Shown here one piece after another: positions 9,169 through 21,011 of a stretch of 64,000 bases of DNA. How positions within the stretch are numbered: position 1 is the stretch's first letter; every line of letters begins with the position of its first letter. The notes below the pieces were generated by a model, which ran no database searches, was not told the origin of the DNA, and saw nothing but the letters and a program-made list of their open reading frames with translations. Source of the stretch: Physcomitrium patens (taxonomy: Eukaryota > Streptophyta > Bryopsida > Funariales > Funariaceae); NCBI RefSeq assembly GCF_000002425.4, contig NC_037259.1, positions 5,895,208-5,959,207 of the forward strand. Reading direction: 5' to 3'. Made by a program: the position numbers and the translations under genes.

Positions 9169-10405
9169 CCTTGTTAAAACCTGGGCAATTTCAGCTTTCA
9201 GCAACCAATGTATCAATGCTTGTAGATTTATCATTTTTTCATGAGGTTCATAAAGCCTCAACCACAGACCTTCTTGTTCTTAATATCAAGCATCTTGCCA
9301 ACAATCTTCCTGAAGAGTCTTTTAAATTCAAGATTAAAGACAACCTTTTGTTCCTTGAAGAAATTTTGTTAATTCCTAAAGGGCCAACTCACTTGCACAT
9401 TCTTCAAACACGCCATGACTTCCCTACAGTCGAGTATTTCAAATTCAACAAGACCTTAGAACTTCTATCTAAAGACTTTTGATGGCTTAAAATATGGAAA
9501 GACATTAAGGAATTTGTACTATCATATGATACTTATTTAAGATCAAAGAATCCTTAATATCAGCCACATAGACTTTTTCAACCCTTTCCTATTTCAAGAC
9601 AACTATGGTCATCTATCTCCATAGATTTCATTACAGATCTTCCACGATCAAGTTCATTTATCACTATCTTTGTAGTTGTTGATTGATTGACCAAGATGGC
9701 ATATTTTATATCTTGCAAGAAGTCAATTACTAGTGAAGAGATGGCAAGACTCTTTATTGACAATATCTATCATTACTATGAGTTTCCAAATAACATTGTG
9801 TCAGATCATGGGCCACAATTTGTATGAAGTCGACAAATCCAGCAGTAGAGGAATTTGCTACAAAGATGGCCAAACTTCAAGTAACCATGAAGACTCACTT
9901 AGAAAGGACTCAACAATGTTATAAGCTAATGGTGGATGAATTGAGGAAGGAACATCCTCTATTCTAAGTTAATAATAAAGTGTGGCTTCTTTGGTGCAAT
10001 ATAAAAACCAACAAGCCATGTGATAAGCTGGACTACCAAAAGTTGGGACCATTTGTGATTCAAAAACAAAGTAATAACGTAACTTATCACTTGGAGTAAC
10101 CTTCATCTATAAAAATTCATTCAGTCTTTCATGTTTCACTTTTAGAAAGGTATAAAGAATTGAATATATTAGGTTAAAGTCAACTACCAGTTCTTATAGT
10201 TGAAATCAATAATCATATTGAATTTGAGGTAGAAGAGGTATTAGATTTAAGGATAAGATATGGAAAGCTTGAATATCTAGTCCATTGGTGCAGATATGAT
10301 ATCAGCAATCATACATGGGAACAACATGGTAACCTTGTAAATACACAAATAAAAGTTCAAAAGTTCCATCAACAACATCCATCTAGATCAAAAGTAGCAA
10401 AATGA
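9169..10405 (+). pseudogene. Integrase and chromodomain remnant of F1
   Basis: It begins with the linker after RNase H (TLLKPGQFQLSATN-like). The zinc-binding part is seen in LQTRHDFPTVEYFKFNKTLELL near 9405, and the core in SISIDFITDLP near 9615 and VSDHGPQF near 9800. At about 9826 the text jumps from the second catalytic region to a region after the Glu motif, a deletion of roughly 300 bp against F2, so the catalytic Glu is gone. The GPF module and a degraded chromodomain follow (FEVEEVLD, LEYLVHWCRYD), ending at the TGA at 10403. Confidence 0.82.
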
Positions 10406-10590
10406 GGAAACAGTAGCTTGATAAGATGGCTTCACCATGAAGAGTCTTAATTCTTGGCCTCATAAAGAAGTAGAGGAGGCAACTTTTAAAGAGGTAATTT
10501 TTTCAAATATTTAAAACAATATAAGTTAGTAGTTTGAGTTCATGACCATAGTCTATTTATATTCTTTTGGTCTTATCTATTTTATATGAT

Positions 10591-10944
10591 ATAAATAGTA
10601 AAGAGATAAACACCCTAACAGTCATACCATCTCAATCAAGTAGCTCGCGGAGACAATCTTAAGATGAAGAGCCACCTAAACTATAAAGATATCAAAGGAT
10701 ATTTAGTAATAGGTTACTAATAATTATGTTTGAAGTAGAACTTGCCTATGAAGAATACTTAGAAGGAGTGTATGCAGGACAATTCCATAACAAAGATATC
10801 AAAGTTCATGCTTGGTCACAAGTAGAAGGCTTAGAATACTATCAATGGTTACAGTGGCCTATAAACCATTTGCCTCACAAAAAATAACTGGAATATATAG
10901 CAGATATCATGTGATAGATCTTCAATTTCTTGCACATATATTGA
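10591..10944 (+). pseudogene. Accessory 3' ORF remnant of F1
   Basis: It is homologous to the ORF at 1846-2193, with LIIMFEVELAYEE, FHNKDIKVHAWSQVEGLEYY, then QWLQWPINHLP. The start codon has become ATA and several stops interrupt it. It has the same place between the chromodomain and the 3' LTR as in A and C. Confidence 0.75.
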
Positions 10945-10994
10945 CTTACAACAACATTGCTTCTTGGAGACCTTGAAACTAAAAGAAGAAGTGA

Positions 10995-11366
10995 TGTCAC
11001 AGACATACAACTGAAGAAGATTCTAGAAGGTTCTAAAAAAGTTCTTTTAGATCCTAAAAGGTTCCAAAAGGTTCTAAAAGGTTTTAAAAATATTCCAAAA
11101 GATTCTAGTAGATTCTAAAAAAGTTTTAGAAGGTCATAGGAGATCCTAAAAGGTTTTAAGATGCTTTAGATAATTTAGGAAGTTGCCGAAGAAGGATCTT
11201 AGGCTTGCTTTGTTCCCAAGCTTCATGAAAACTTTTTTAGAAGCTTCTTAGGACCTAGTATATATATGAATCAAGGTTGAAGGGAACCTTAGTCTCAACA
11301 ACTTACTTCTTATAGTCTAGTCAAGATCTTCTTACCTTATATCCAATTATTATTCTAATGTCGAGC
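10995..11366 (+). repeat. 3' LTR of F1, truncated
   Basis: It begins TGTCACAGACATAC after GAAGAAGTGA and matches the F2 LTR (23035-23454) up to GTCGAGCTAACTC. A four-unit GAA/TTC run lies at 11016-11033. The last 80 bp or so are missing; X1 follows directly. Confidence 0.85.
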
Positions 11367-12557
11367 TAACTCAAATCCTAATCTTAACCAAATCTTAAAT
11401 CAAATCCAAAATCATAATTCTAATCCCAACCAAATCTTAATCCTAACCAAACCTTAAATCAATCCAAAATCCTAACTCTAACTCTAAACCAAATCCTAAT
11501 CAATTCCAAGTAATTCTTACAACATATTCAAACCTCAATAACTAATGAATGAATAGTTGATTTTAACTCAAAATTTTACATATTTCTTAACAATTAAGTT
11601 GATAAAAAGTACAAAAAAATTAAAAAAGATCAAATTTACCAAATAGACGATAACCTCAAAAATATGCTTGGGTGTTGACTAACCTCCTTCTTTGACCTTG
11701 ATGCCAATCTCTTAGAGCCAATCACTCGTAATTGAATCGTTACTTTGCTTCCAAACTTTATATACTTATTAGAAATCAAGTTGAATACCTCTATGAAAAA
11801 AATTTGCATCAATCTAATTGGAGGATTGACAGATATCTAAGAAAACCTCACTAGTCCTTAAAACCCTAAATTTTGAGACCATAATCCACAAAAACCTTCA
11901 TGCTTTTCAATTTAATCGTTTGATCAAATCCAAATTCATAATACACATCAAGCACAATTACATCCACAAATCCAAATAATTTCATCTATAGATCTATTGC
12001 CAAACTTACGAAATTCTCCAAAAAAGTATCATCTATTTTATTTCACAAATCTAGAGTCACTCAAAACAAATCCTGACTTTGCAAAGCTCTTACAAAATCA
12101 ATACACACTCAAATCACTCTAAATTAATGTTTAAAGAAATTTTATTAAGTTAACTCCTAGATTCTTATCTTCGATCTCCAAAAGAATCCTAAAATCATCA
12201 TTGAAGCTTAGTTTTATGTCTTGGGATTTGATTTCGACCCTGGTTGATAACTAATCTTCTCTAGGTATCAATTCTTGGATTTCGAAGGTAATTTTTGTCA
12301 CAAAATACTCTTAACTTCTTTCCAAATATTCTTATATTGTTTATTTTTCTAATCTATCTTATTTTTTTTATTTGTGGTCCTACAAAGTGAGTAGAAGCCT
12401 ATTTTGCAAAAAGACCACATTAGCAAATTTAATTTTTCTATTCCTTGATTATTATCTATTTTTCCAAGATAATTTATTGTAATATATTTGAAATAAGATT
12501 TTCAAAAATATGATATTTTCTTCACCCTTTTACCTATTAGCCATTTTACATCACGGC
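11367..12557 (+). repeat. Repeat X1 (5'-truncated)
   Basis: This non-coding repeat starts with an (AAATCCTAA-type) degenerate array up to about 11510 and continues with text shared with X2 (51472-53244) and X3 (55948-57425), such as CCTCAAAAATATGCTTGG and GATTTCGACCCTGG. It ends at about 12557, where the F2 gag/protease junction resumes. The 5' part seen in X2 and X3 is absent. Confidence 0.7.
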
Positions 12558-14540
12558 ACCGTGTGGTTGAATTCTTTATTATTAGAAATCAAAAAAGATT
12601 CTCTACTCTTTGCCAGCTCTTTCTATTGTTATACTATACCTATAAAATTAAGAGTCACAAAACTAAAGTATCATGTATTATTTGACTTGGAGCCTCTTCA
12701 TGTTTTATTGATGAAAAATTTTCTAGATCACACAAAATCAGTATGGTCAAAAAATCCAAAGCCATACATGTAGAAGTAATAGATGGTCAACCTTTATTCT
12801 TTGAAGACGTCACTCATGACATGATTCCATAAGAATTAACCTTTGACAACCATAGTAGCCAAATAGTATTCAACATCATTAGCTCACTATCAAGTCCAGT
12901 CATTTTAAAATTTTTATGGCTTAAAAAATATAATCTACAGATTGATTGGATATCTTCAAAGTAAGAATTTCTTTTAGTAGATCATAGAACTCCCAGATGA
13001 ATGAAAAAGCTTCTAACATCCAACAAGCCAAAACTTAAACAATATTTATTTATTGAATCTAGAGTATTTGTAAGGGCAACCAAATATAGTATAATATTTG
13101 TTGTCTATATAAATCCACCATCGGAACCTATGGTTGCTACAACAACAATTTCAAAGGTGTATAAGGATTTTAGAGATATATTTGAAAAAAAATATATAAA
13201 TATCCTGCCAAAGCATTGTCCTTATAATTGTGCAATTGACCTTCAAGAAGGTACTCAACTACCATTTGGATCTATCTATAATTTATTCCAAAAATGAGCT
13301 TACGACTTTAAAAGACTATATTCATAAAATCTAGCTAAGAATTTTATTCGACATTTTAAGTTGCTAGTTAGTGCTCTGATATTATTTGTAGAGATGAAAA
13401 ATAGATCTTTATGTATGTGTATCGATTATTGCGGTCTTAATAAAATCATGATAAAGAATTGATATCTATTACCATTGATATCCAAACTTCTTGATCAACT
13501 TAGCTAAGCAAAGATCTTTACAAAGTTTGATCTATAAGGGAAGTATAATTTTGTATACATTAAAAAAGGAGATAAATAAAAGACATCATTTTGTATTAAC
13601 TATGGATATTTTGAATACAATGTCATACTTTGTGGACTTACCAATACACTACCTATATTCCAACACTTAATAAATGATATATTTCGTGAGTATCTTGATG
13701 ACTTTGTTGTGATCTATTTGGATGATAATCTAATCTTTTTGAAGAATTCGGAAGACCACAAAAAACATGTCCGCCTTGTATTGGAAAAACTATGAAAAGT
13801 CGAACTATATGCAAAACTAGAGAAGTATGTATTTCATGCACCTCAAGTCAAATTTGTTGGATATATTATTTCCAATAAAGGCCTTTTTATAGATCCAAAG
13901 AAGGTACACGCAATCATCGATTAGAGAAAGCAAAAACTGTACGTGATGTTCAATATTTTTTTGAATTTACAAACTTCTACAAAGATTTTATTAGGAATTA
14001 CTCCAAGATTGTTGCTTGACTAACAAGGTTGATATGCAAAGACAAGCTAGACTAGGATTCCAAAGTAGAGAAAGCTTTTCAAAGCTTAAAAGATGATTTT
14101 ATAATAATTCCAATTTTGGTACATTCAGATTTCAACAAGCCCTATTTTATGGAGATTGATGCCTCAGACTTTGTATTAGGAGCAATTTTGTTGCAATATA
14201 AAGAAGATGACAAAATTCACCTAATTTCACTCCATTCTAAAAAGTTCTTAGTGATAGAAATCAACTACAAAATCCACAATAAAGAGTTGCTCACTATTGT
14301 AGATTCTTTCTAAGAATGGCACCACTTTCTTAAAGGCACCTTTCATCAAGTGACTATATATATAGATCACAAGAATTTTGAATACTTCATGTCAATTCAA
14401 GTCTTGAACTGTTGCCAAGCTCGTTGAAATATATCTTTATCATAATTTGACTTTTGCATCATATATCAATCCAAGATCCAACAAAGGTTATCAGATGCAT
14501 TATGAAGATATTCCTATCTTGAATCAAAAGAAAGCAAGGC
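12558..14540 (+). pseudogene. Protease, RT and RNase H remnant of F2
   Basis: The protease region is degraded (the expected LLDSGAS reads as LFDLEP near 12685). It is recognised by PKPYM and VEVIDGQP near 12760-12795. RT is seen from PKHCPYNCAIDLQEG near 13210, through YGYFEYNVILCGLTN near 13605, to YLDDNLI near 13717. RNase H shows MEIDASDFVLGAILLQY near 14150 and INYKIHNKELLTIVDSF near 14260. Many stops and frameshifts make it inactive. Confidence 0.82.
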
Positions 14541-16071
14541 AGTATATAATCAACAACAAGTAACCTTGTTAGAACCTCAGTAATTTCATCTTTCAGCAAT
14601 CAATATATCAATGCTTGTGGATTTATCATTTCTTCATCACGTTCGTAAAGCCTCAACCACAAACCTTCTTGTTTGTAATATCAAGTATCTTGCCAACAAT
14701 CTTCCTAAAGAGTCTTTTAAATTCAACATTAAAGACAACCTTTTGTTCTTTGAAGAATATTTGTTCATTCCTAAAGGACCAACTTACTTGTATGTTCTTC
14801 AAATATGCCATGACTTCCCTGCAGTCAAGCATTTCAAATTCAATAAGACCTTAGAACTTCTATCAGGAGACTTTCGATGGCTTAAAATATAGAAAGATAT
14901 TAATAAATTTGTACTATCATATGACACTTGTACAAGATCAAAGAATCCTTAATATCAACCATATAGACTTTTTCAACCCTTTCCTATTTCAAGATGGCCA
15001 TAGTCATCTATATCTATAGATTTTATTACAGATCTTCCACTATCAAGTTCATTTGTCACTATCTTTGTAGTTATTGATTGATTGATCAAGATGGCATATT
15101 TTATATCTTGCAAGAAGTCAATTACTGGTGAAGAGATGGCAAGACTCTTTATTAAAAATATCTATCATTACTATGGATTGCCAAATAATATTGTATCAGA
15201 TTGTGGGCCACAATTTGTATCAAGGTTTTAGAAGGCATTCTTTAAGATTCTTAAGATTGACATCAATCTTTCTTCTCCCTTCTACCCTCAAATTGATAGC
15301 CAAATAGAGTGGATCAATCAAATTCTTGAGTAATATTTGAAGTAAACCATCAACTATCAAAAAGACGACTAGACTTTCTACTTGTTATTGGTGGGATTTT
15401 CATATAACAATACAATCCATACATCTATACAACAAATGCCATTCTATTCAAACTGTTGTTATCATCCAAAGTTGGATATAATAGAGCCTTTACAGTCAGC
15501 AAATCCAACAGTAGAGGAATTTGCTACAAAGACAGTCGAATTTTAAGCAACCATGAAGACTCACCTAGAAAGGGCTCAACAATTTTATAAGCTAGTGGTG
15601 GATGAATTGAAGAAGGAAAATCCTCTATTGTAAGTTAATAACAAAGAGTGGCTTCTTTGGTGTAATATAAAAACCAACAAGCTATATGATAAATTGGACT
15701 ACCAAAAGTTGGAACCATTTGTGATTCAAAAATAATTCAATAACATAACTTATTGCTTGGAATTACCTTCATTTATAAAAATTCTTCTAGTCTTTCATGT
15801 TTCACTTTTAGAAAGGTATAAAGAATTGAATATAATAAGTCAAAGACAACTACCACCTCCTATGGTTGAAATCAATGATCAAATTGAATTTGAGGTAGAA
15901 GAGGTATTAGATTCAAGGATAAGACATGGAAGGCTTGAATATCTGATCTATTGATGCACATATGATATCAGCAATCATACATAGGAACTAGTTGTTAATC
16001 TTATAAATACAGAAATAAAGGTTCAAAAGTTCCATCAACAACATCCATCCAGACCAAAAGTAGCAAAATGA
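14541..16071 (+). pseudogene. Integrase and chromodomain remnant of F2
   Basis: Unlike F1 it keeps the full length. The zinc-binding region lies near 14790-14950, the core near 15020 (SISIDFITDLP), near 15200 (VSDCGPQF, the second catalytic Asp region with Arg changed to Cys) and near 15285 (YPQIDSQIEW, a degraded TDGQTE). The module (YQKLEPFVI) and chromodomain (FEVEEVLDSRIRHGRLEYLIY) follow, ending at the TGA at 16069. Stops and loss of key residues make it inactive. Confidence 0.82.
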
Positions 16072-16409
16072 AGAAATAGTAGCTTGATAAGATGGCTTCA
16101 CTATGAAGAATCTTAATTCTTAGCCTCATTAAGAAGGAAAAGAGGCAGCCTTTAAAGATGCAATTTTTTAAAATATTTAAAATAATATAAATTAGTAGTT
16201 TGAGTTCATGACCATAGCATATTTATATTCTTTTGGTCTTCTCTATTTTATGTGATATGGATAGTCAAGAGATAGACACCCTATCAATCAAACCATCTCA
16301 ATGAAGTAGCTCAGGGAGACGATTCTAAGATAAAGAGCCACTTAAATTACAAAGACATTAAAGGATATCTAGTAATAGGTCGCTGGTAATTATGTTTGAA
16401 GTAGAACTT

Positions 16410-16961
16410 TGTCAGGGACAAAGACTCGATGAGGGAAAATATACACAAAAAGGCTATCTCGATATAATAAGTCAAAATATAAACAAGTAGATATATTAAA
16501 AGGAAACTGGAATGGCTATTGCCACACGACAAGAAACTAAAGACTCTTGAACCTGGACTAAAAGCAAGAAAGGAGTTGATAAGAGTGAAGAAGCCTTCAC
16601 TCTTGTCTCTATATATACTATCTAACTAGGGGCTACGTGGCGACGTTCTATAGGACCTCCAATATGTGTTGACTTTGTAGGATACATGCCTTAACTTACA
16701 AGGCAAGTTTTTTTACGTGTGGGCCACATAGTTAGCTTGATCTTCAAGCTAACAACATGTGTGGCACATGGCCAACTTGTTGACCACGTTTCTAATCCAA
16801 AAAGTCAATTAAAGACACCTATGAAGTCAAAGCAACGTCTAGGAAGTTTCTAGGAAGCATCTATATTAAATATTATAGAATTAACTTACTTTTATCTACT
16901 TTTACTTACTTCTACCTATTTCTATATGTAATTATTAGCTTACATAATTATGGCCATGACA
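16410..16961 (-). repeat. 3' LTR of E, with adjoining PPT
   Basis: On the minus strand it begins TGTCATGGCCATAATTATG and ends TCCCTGACA. The plus-strand text TTACCCCCCCTTCTAG at 16962-16977 is the reverse of a PPT (AGAAGGGGGGGTAA). Confidence 0.92.
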
Positions 16962-17002
16962 TTACCCCCCCTTCTAGAGACGAGTTCCACGAGGAGCGGT
17001 CA

Positions 17003-17425
17003 TCATATGTTGAGGAAATCTATGATGCGAAGAATCGTATTCGCCACATACTCTGATCTCTGTTCTCTTCGAAGATGATTGATAGGGCCTCTCAACCATC
17101 CGTAGTGTCCCATACCAGGGCGGGAAGACCACCCAGTTATTTGATCATTGTTGAGGCCTTCGTAACTTCCTTCGAATAGAATATTCAGAACACCATCAAG
17201 AGTTGTTCCTACCTCTAGCAAAATCAACAAACATCGAGAGTCCCTTCCCAAATCGTGATACCAAACGCGTTGTATCTCACGATCTATTCGAAGAAGAACA
17301 TGTCGTTCTTGAAGATCTTCATCTCGATTGCGTCATCTTGAAGGTTGTGACAATCGTAATGTCTCATCCGGCAGATCAGCAAACGAAGGTTCTTAAGTTG
17401 AATCCGCTGGTTGTTGGCTCTCCAT
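17003..17425 (-). pseudogene. Accessory 3' ORF of E
   Basis: Reading from the ATG at 17425, the frame starts MESQQPADST, meets a TAA, continues EPSFADLPDETLRLSQPSR, meets a TGA, and then runs open for about 110 codons to 17003. The open part holds LLILLEVGTT, LFEGSYEGLNND, MGHYGWLRGPINHL and a helix-like end, homologous to the ORF of A. The TGA after PSR is also present in B and G. I do not recognise the function. Confidence 0.7.
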
Positions 17426-17519
17426 CTAATTAGCGTCACAAATGCAAAGAAGTTACAAACAATGATAAGAAATTGAATGTTATCTTGCCTCAATCTTGTC
17501 TCTTTTATAAGAGAGATTT

Positions 17520-19598
17520 TCATCTTGGTTTTGATGGATGTCGTTGATGAAAAACTTTGACTTTAGCTGATGCATTTGTTAGATTCCTGGATGGCTCCCA
17601 TGTGCGTTCACTAATATCATATCCGCGCCAATGAACAAGATATTCCAGCTTATTTTGGCACCGCCTTGAGTCTAATATCTCTTCCACCTCAAATTCTTCA
17701 TTATTATCTACTTCTATAGGAGGCGGTGGCATTTGTCTTCTTCCTTGTATATCCACTGTCTTATATGGTTCAAGAAGAGACACGTGGAATACAGGATGGA
17801 TCTTCATTGACTCCGGTAGATGTAACCGATATGCAACTGGGTTGATCTGTTCAGAAACAAAAAAAGGACCAAGCCTACGATAGTCCAACTTGTCACAAGG
17901 TCGAGTAGTCTTGATATTGCAACGAAGTAGCCATACCTTATCACCCACATTGAGTTGTGGTTGCTCCTTACGATATAGATCTGCGTTTATCTTTTGTCGT
18001 TCTTGAGCTTCCTTCAATTGCGTCTTCATTATTGCATGTAACTCTGACAATCGATTTGCCATATCTTCTGCTGCAGGATTATCAACTTTTGAAAAATCAA
18101 AAGTATCAAGTCGTGGATGATAGCCATAATTGGCAAAGAAAGGTGTTTGTTGCATGGAAGAATGTACCGTATTATTATAAGCAAACTCTGCCAATGGCAG
18201 AAGGGTTGTCCAATCATCTTGTTGGTAGTTGATAGTACACCTTAAATACTGCTCCAAGACTTGGTTTACACGCTCTGTTTGTCCATCAGTTTGAGGATGG
18301 AAAGCCGAAGATAGCTTTATGTCCACTTTTAAAATCTTGAAAAGGGTCTTCCAGAATCTTGACACAAATTGAGTTCCCCTATTCGATATGATATCTTCAG
18401 GTAATCCATGATAGCGATAGATATTATCAATGAAAATCTTAGCTGTTTCTTCACCTGTGATAGATTTTGTACATGGCACAAACTGTGCCATCTTGGTGAA
18501 ACGATCTACTATCACAAGTATAGAATCATAAGATCTTGAGCTTGGAAGATCTGTGATGAAAACCATAGAAACAGAAGACCATGGTTGTTCTGGTATAGGT
18601 AATGGCTGAAGAAGTCCGTAAGGTCGATGACGAGGAATTTTTGATCTTGAACAAATATCACATGATTGTATAAAGTCTTTGACTGACTTCCACATTTGTG
18701 GCCACCAAAAATCTCTTGATATGAGTTTCAAAGTCTTATTATATCCAAAGTGCCCTGCTGCTGGAAAGTCATGACATGCTTGAAGAACACGTAAACGTGC
18801 TTCTCCTTCTGGAACATATAGGCTTCCTTCAAAATATAATAGATTATTCTTGAACTCGAACTTAGAAGGATCATGAAACTTCGAAGAATTATTCTTGATA
18901 TCATGAACAAGGGGGTCTGAGGACATACTGGACTGGATTTGCTTGAGAAAAGTTGAATCAACAGTCAATGTTGATTTCATTGCTCGGAGATGAAATTGCT
19001 CTGGTTTCAAGAGTACCATTCTTTGTTGCTCAAAAGCTACATCTCTTTCATTTGGTGCAAAATAAGAACGTCTAGATATGGCATTGAACAAACCTTGTTG
19101 TTTTTCTGGCCGATAAGTGATAATGAACTCGAATCTTAACAAAGACATACTCCAACGAGCTTGACGACGATTCAACACGCGTGCTGACATGAAATACTCG
19201 AGGTTCTTGTGATCTGTATACACAGTGACTGGACTAGAAGCACCTTCTGGATAATGACGCCATTCTTGAAAGGAATCCACGATCGCAAGAAGTTCTTTAT
19301 CGTGGATCTCATAATTGATCTCGGCTGCTGAGAATTTTCTTGAATGAAAAGCTATCGGATGAAGTTTGTCATCTGTTCCCATTTGTGATAAAACTGCACC
19401 CAAGGCAAAATCTGATGCATCTGTTTCCATAAAAAATGCCTTGGAAAAATCAACACGATATAAGACTGGTGCAGAGACAAACGATGTCTTCAAGGCTTCA
19501 AATGTTGCTTCCGCTTCTTGATTCCATTGAAATTTATCTTTACTAGTCAAGCATGTAAGTGGAGCTGCAACTCGTGAGAAATCTTTGATGAAAATCCG
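17520..19598 (-). CDS. RNase H, integrase and chromodomain of E
   Basis: This is a long open frame, about 690 codons, entered after a stop that replaces a Tyr of the RT connection (NYYRIF). RNase H holds METDASDFALGAVLSQMG, NYEIHDKELLAIVDSFQEW, YTDHKNLEYF and LFNAISRR. The integrase zinc-binding part is H-x7-H / CDIC. In the core the first catalytic Asp is Val (SMVFITDLP) and the second is Asn (SNRGTQF); only the Glu of HPQTDGQTE remains, so strand transfer should be lost. The GPF module and a complete chromodomain (EEFEVEEILDSRR, LEYLVHWRGYD, ERTWEP) follow to 17520. Confidence 0.9.
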   Translation of the reverse strand, partial: RIFIKDFSRVAAPLTCLTSKDKFQWNQEAEATFEALKTSFVSAPVLYRVDFSKAFFMETDASDFALGAVLSQMGTDDKLHPIAFHSRKFSAAEINYEIHDKELLAIVDSFQEWRHYPEGASSPVTVYTDHKNLEYFMSARVLNRRQARWSMSLLRFEFIITYRPEKQQGLFNAISRRSYFAPNERDVAFEQQRMVLLKPEQFHLRAMKSTLTVDSTFLKQIQSSMSSDPLVHDIKNNSSKFHDPSKFEFKNNLLYFEGSLYVPEGEARLRVLQACHDFPAAGHFGYNKTLKLISRDFWWPQMWKSVKDFIQSCDICSRSKIPRHRPYGLLQPLPIPEQPWSSVSMVFITDLPSSRSYDSILVIVDRFTKMAQFVPCTKSITGEETAKIFIDNIYRYHGLPEDIISNRGTQFVSRFWKTLFKILKVDIKLSSAFHPQTDGQTERVNQVLEQYLRCTINYQQDDWTTLLPLAEFAYNNTVHSSMQQTPFFANYGYHPRLDTFDFSKVDNPAAEDMANRLSELHAIMKTQLKEAQERQKINADLYRKEQPQLNVGDKVWLLRCNIKTTRPCDKLDYRRLGPFFVSEQINPVAYRLHLPESMKIHPVFHVSLLEPYKTVDIQGRRQMPPPPIEVDNNEEFEVEEILDSRRCQNKLEYLVHWRGYDISERTWEPSRNLTNASAKVKVFHQRHPSKPR

Positions 19599-20929
19599 TT
19601 AGTAATTGGCAAATCCCAAGAAACATTGGACATCCCTTACTGTCCTTAGAATCTTCCAATCCATGATTGTTTGGACTTTCTTAGAATCCATCATGAGACC
19701 ATCATTTGAAATGATGTATCCTAAAAAGTCAACTTCAGTAGTGTGAAATACACACTTTTCCATCTTGGCGTACAATCTTGCATCTCTAAGTTTTTGTAAT
19801 ACTTGACGAACATGTATTTCATGTTCTTCGACGTTCTTAGAATAGATCAGGATATCGTCTAGATAGCAGACGACAAAATTGTCTAAGAATTCATGAAATA
19901 CATCATTAATGAGATGTTGAAAATCAGCTGGTGTATTTGTGAGTCCAAAGGGCATGACATTATATTCGAAATGTCCATACCTGGTTCTAAACGCAGTCTT
20001 CCATTCATCTCCTTCTTTGATCCGTACTAGATTATATGCTCCTCTTAGATCTATTTTTGTATAGATCTTAGCTTGATTCAACTGGTCAAGGAGTCCTGAT
20101 ATCAAAGGTAATGGATACCTGTTCTTGATTGTGATCTTGTTGAGTCCTCGATAATCAATACATATTCGTAAAGATCCATCTTTTTTCTTTACGAATAGAA
20201 TTAGAGCTCCTGCTGGAGATTTTGAATGGCGTATGAAATTCTTTGCTAAATTCTCATCAATATATGTCTTGAGTTCAGCCATCTCATCTTGCGATAAACT
20301 GTAAATTGGTCCAAATGGTGGCTGAGTTCCTTCCTTGAGGTCGATTGAACAATCATATGAACGATGCTCAGGAAGAATATCTGCATTCTTTTTCTCAAAA
20401 ACGTCTTGATACTCCTGATATTGACTTGGAATGCCACTTGAAGTCTTTTCGTTTTCAGAAATAGGTGCAGCATAAATAGCAAAAGTTGATCCTTCTTTTG
20501 CTGCGTGTATAAATGCTCTTGTACCTATCAGTACGGGTTTTACTATACTAGACTTATAATTTTTTACTTGGTTAGTAGAACTATCAATAACGCTCTGAGA
20601 AAAGTCAAGTTTATGCGAATTCCAATCTATTCAAGGGTTATATTTTTCTAGCCAGGATAAACCTAAAATAACTGGATTGGACGGGGATTTAATTATGTTA
20701 AAAGCTATGTAGCTATCATGATCGTCTATTGTTACTTTTAGAGGATGAGTTTCATGAGTGACATCTCCAGAAGACAAGGGACGACCATCTATGACTTCTA
20801 CATGTAGTGGTTTAGGTTTCTGTACAAAAGGTATTTTACGACTCTTAACAAATTATTCATCTAAAAAACATGCTGAGGCTCCTGAATCTAATAAAGCAGA
20901 GGCTTTGTAATTCTTAGGTCCTAAATATA
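19599..20929 (-). pseudogene. Protease and RT of E
   Basis: The protease carries LLDSGASACFLDE, so the active Asp is present, then HVEVIDGRPLSSGDVTHET and NIIKSPSNPVILGLSWL. Two stops lie between the protease and RT N-terminus (near 20860 and 20630). From about 20620 the frame is open through [47 protein letters not shown] and the catalytic [11 protein letters not shown], to the stop in the connection region at 19599. RT itself looks intact, so the lesions lie before and after it. Confidence 0.85.
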
Positions 20930-21011
20930 AGTCTATTATAAAACAAGGAGAGGGTTCTGAGGAGAGGATAGGACCTTCATTAAGAATTGTACAAGGTTCC
21001 AGCTGCACGGT

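Larger units (their letters stand above)
5030..11366 (+). mobile_element. Decayed chromovirus F1
   Basis: The element lacks its 5' LTR, gag and protease. RT and RNase H remnants (5030-6367) are followed by a solo-LTR insertion (6368-9163), then integrase, chromodomain, the accessory ORF and part of a 3' LTR. Stops and frameshifts occur throughout. It is close to F2 and H and shares with A/C the LTR start (TGTCACAGACATAC) and HSE-like U3. Its 3' LTR is cut at about 11366 and joined to repeat X1. Confidence 0.85.
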
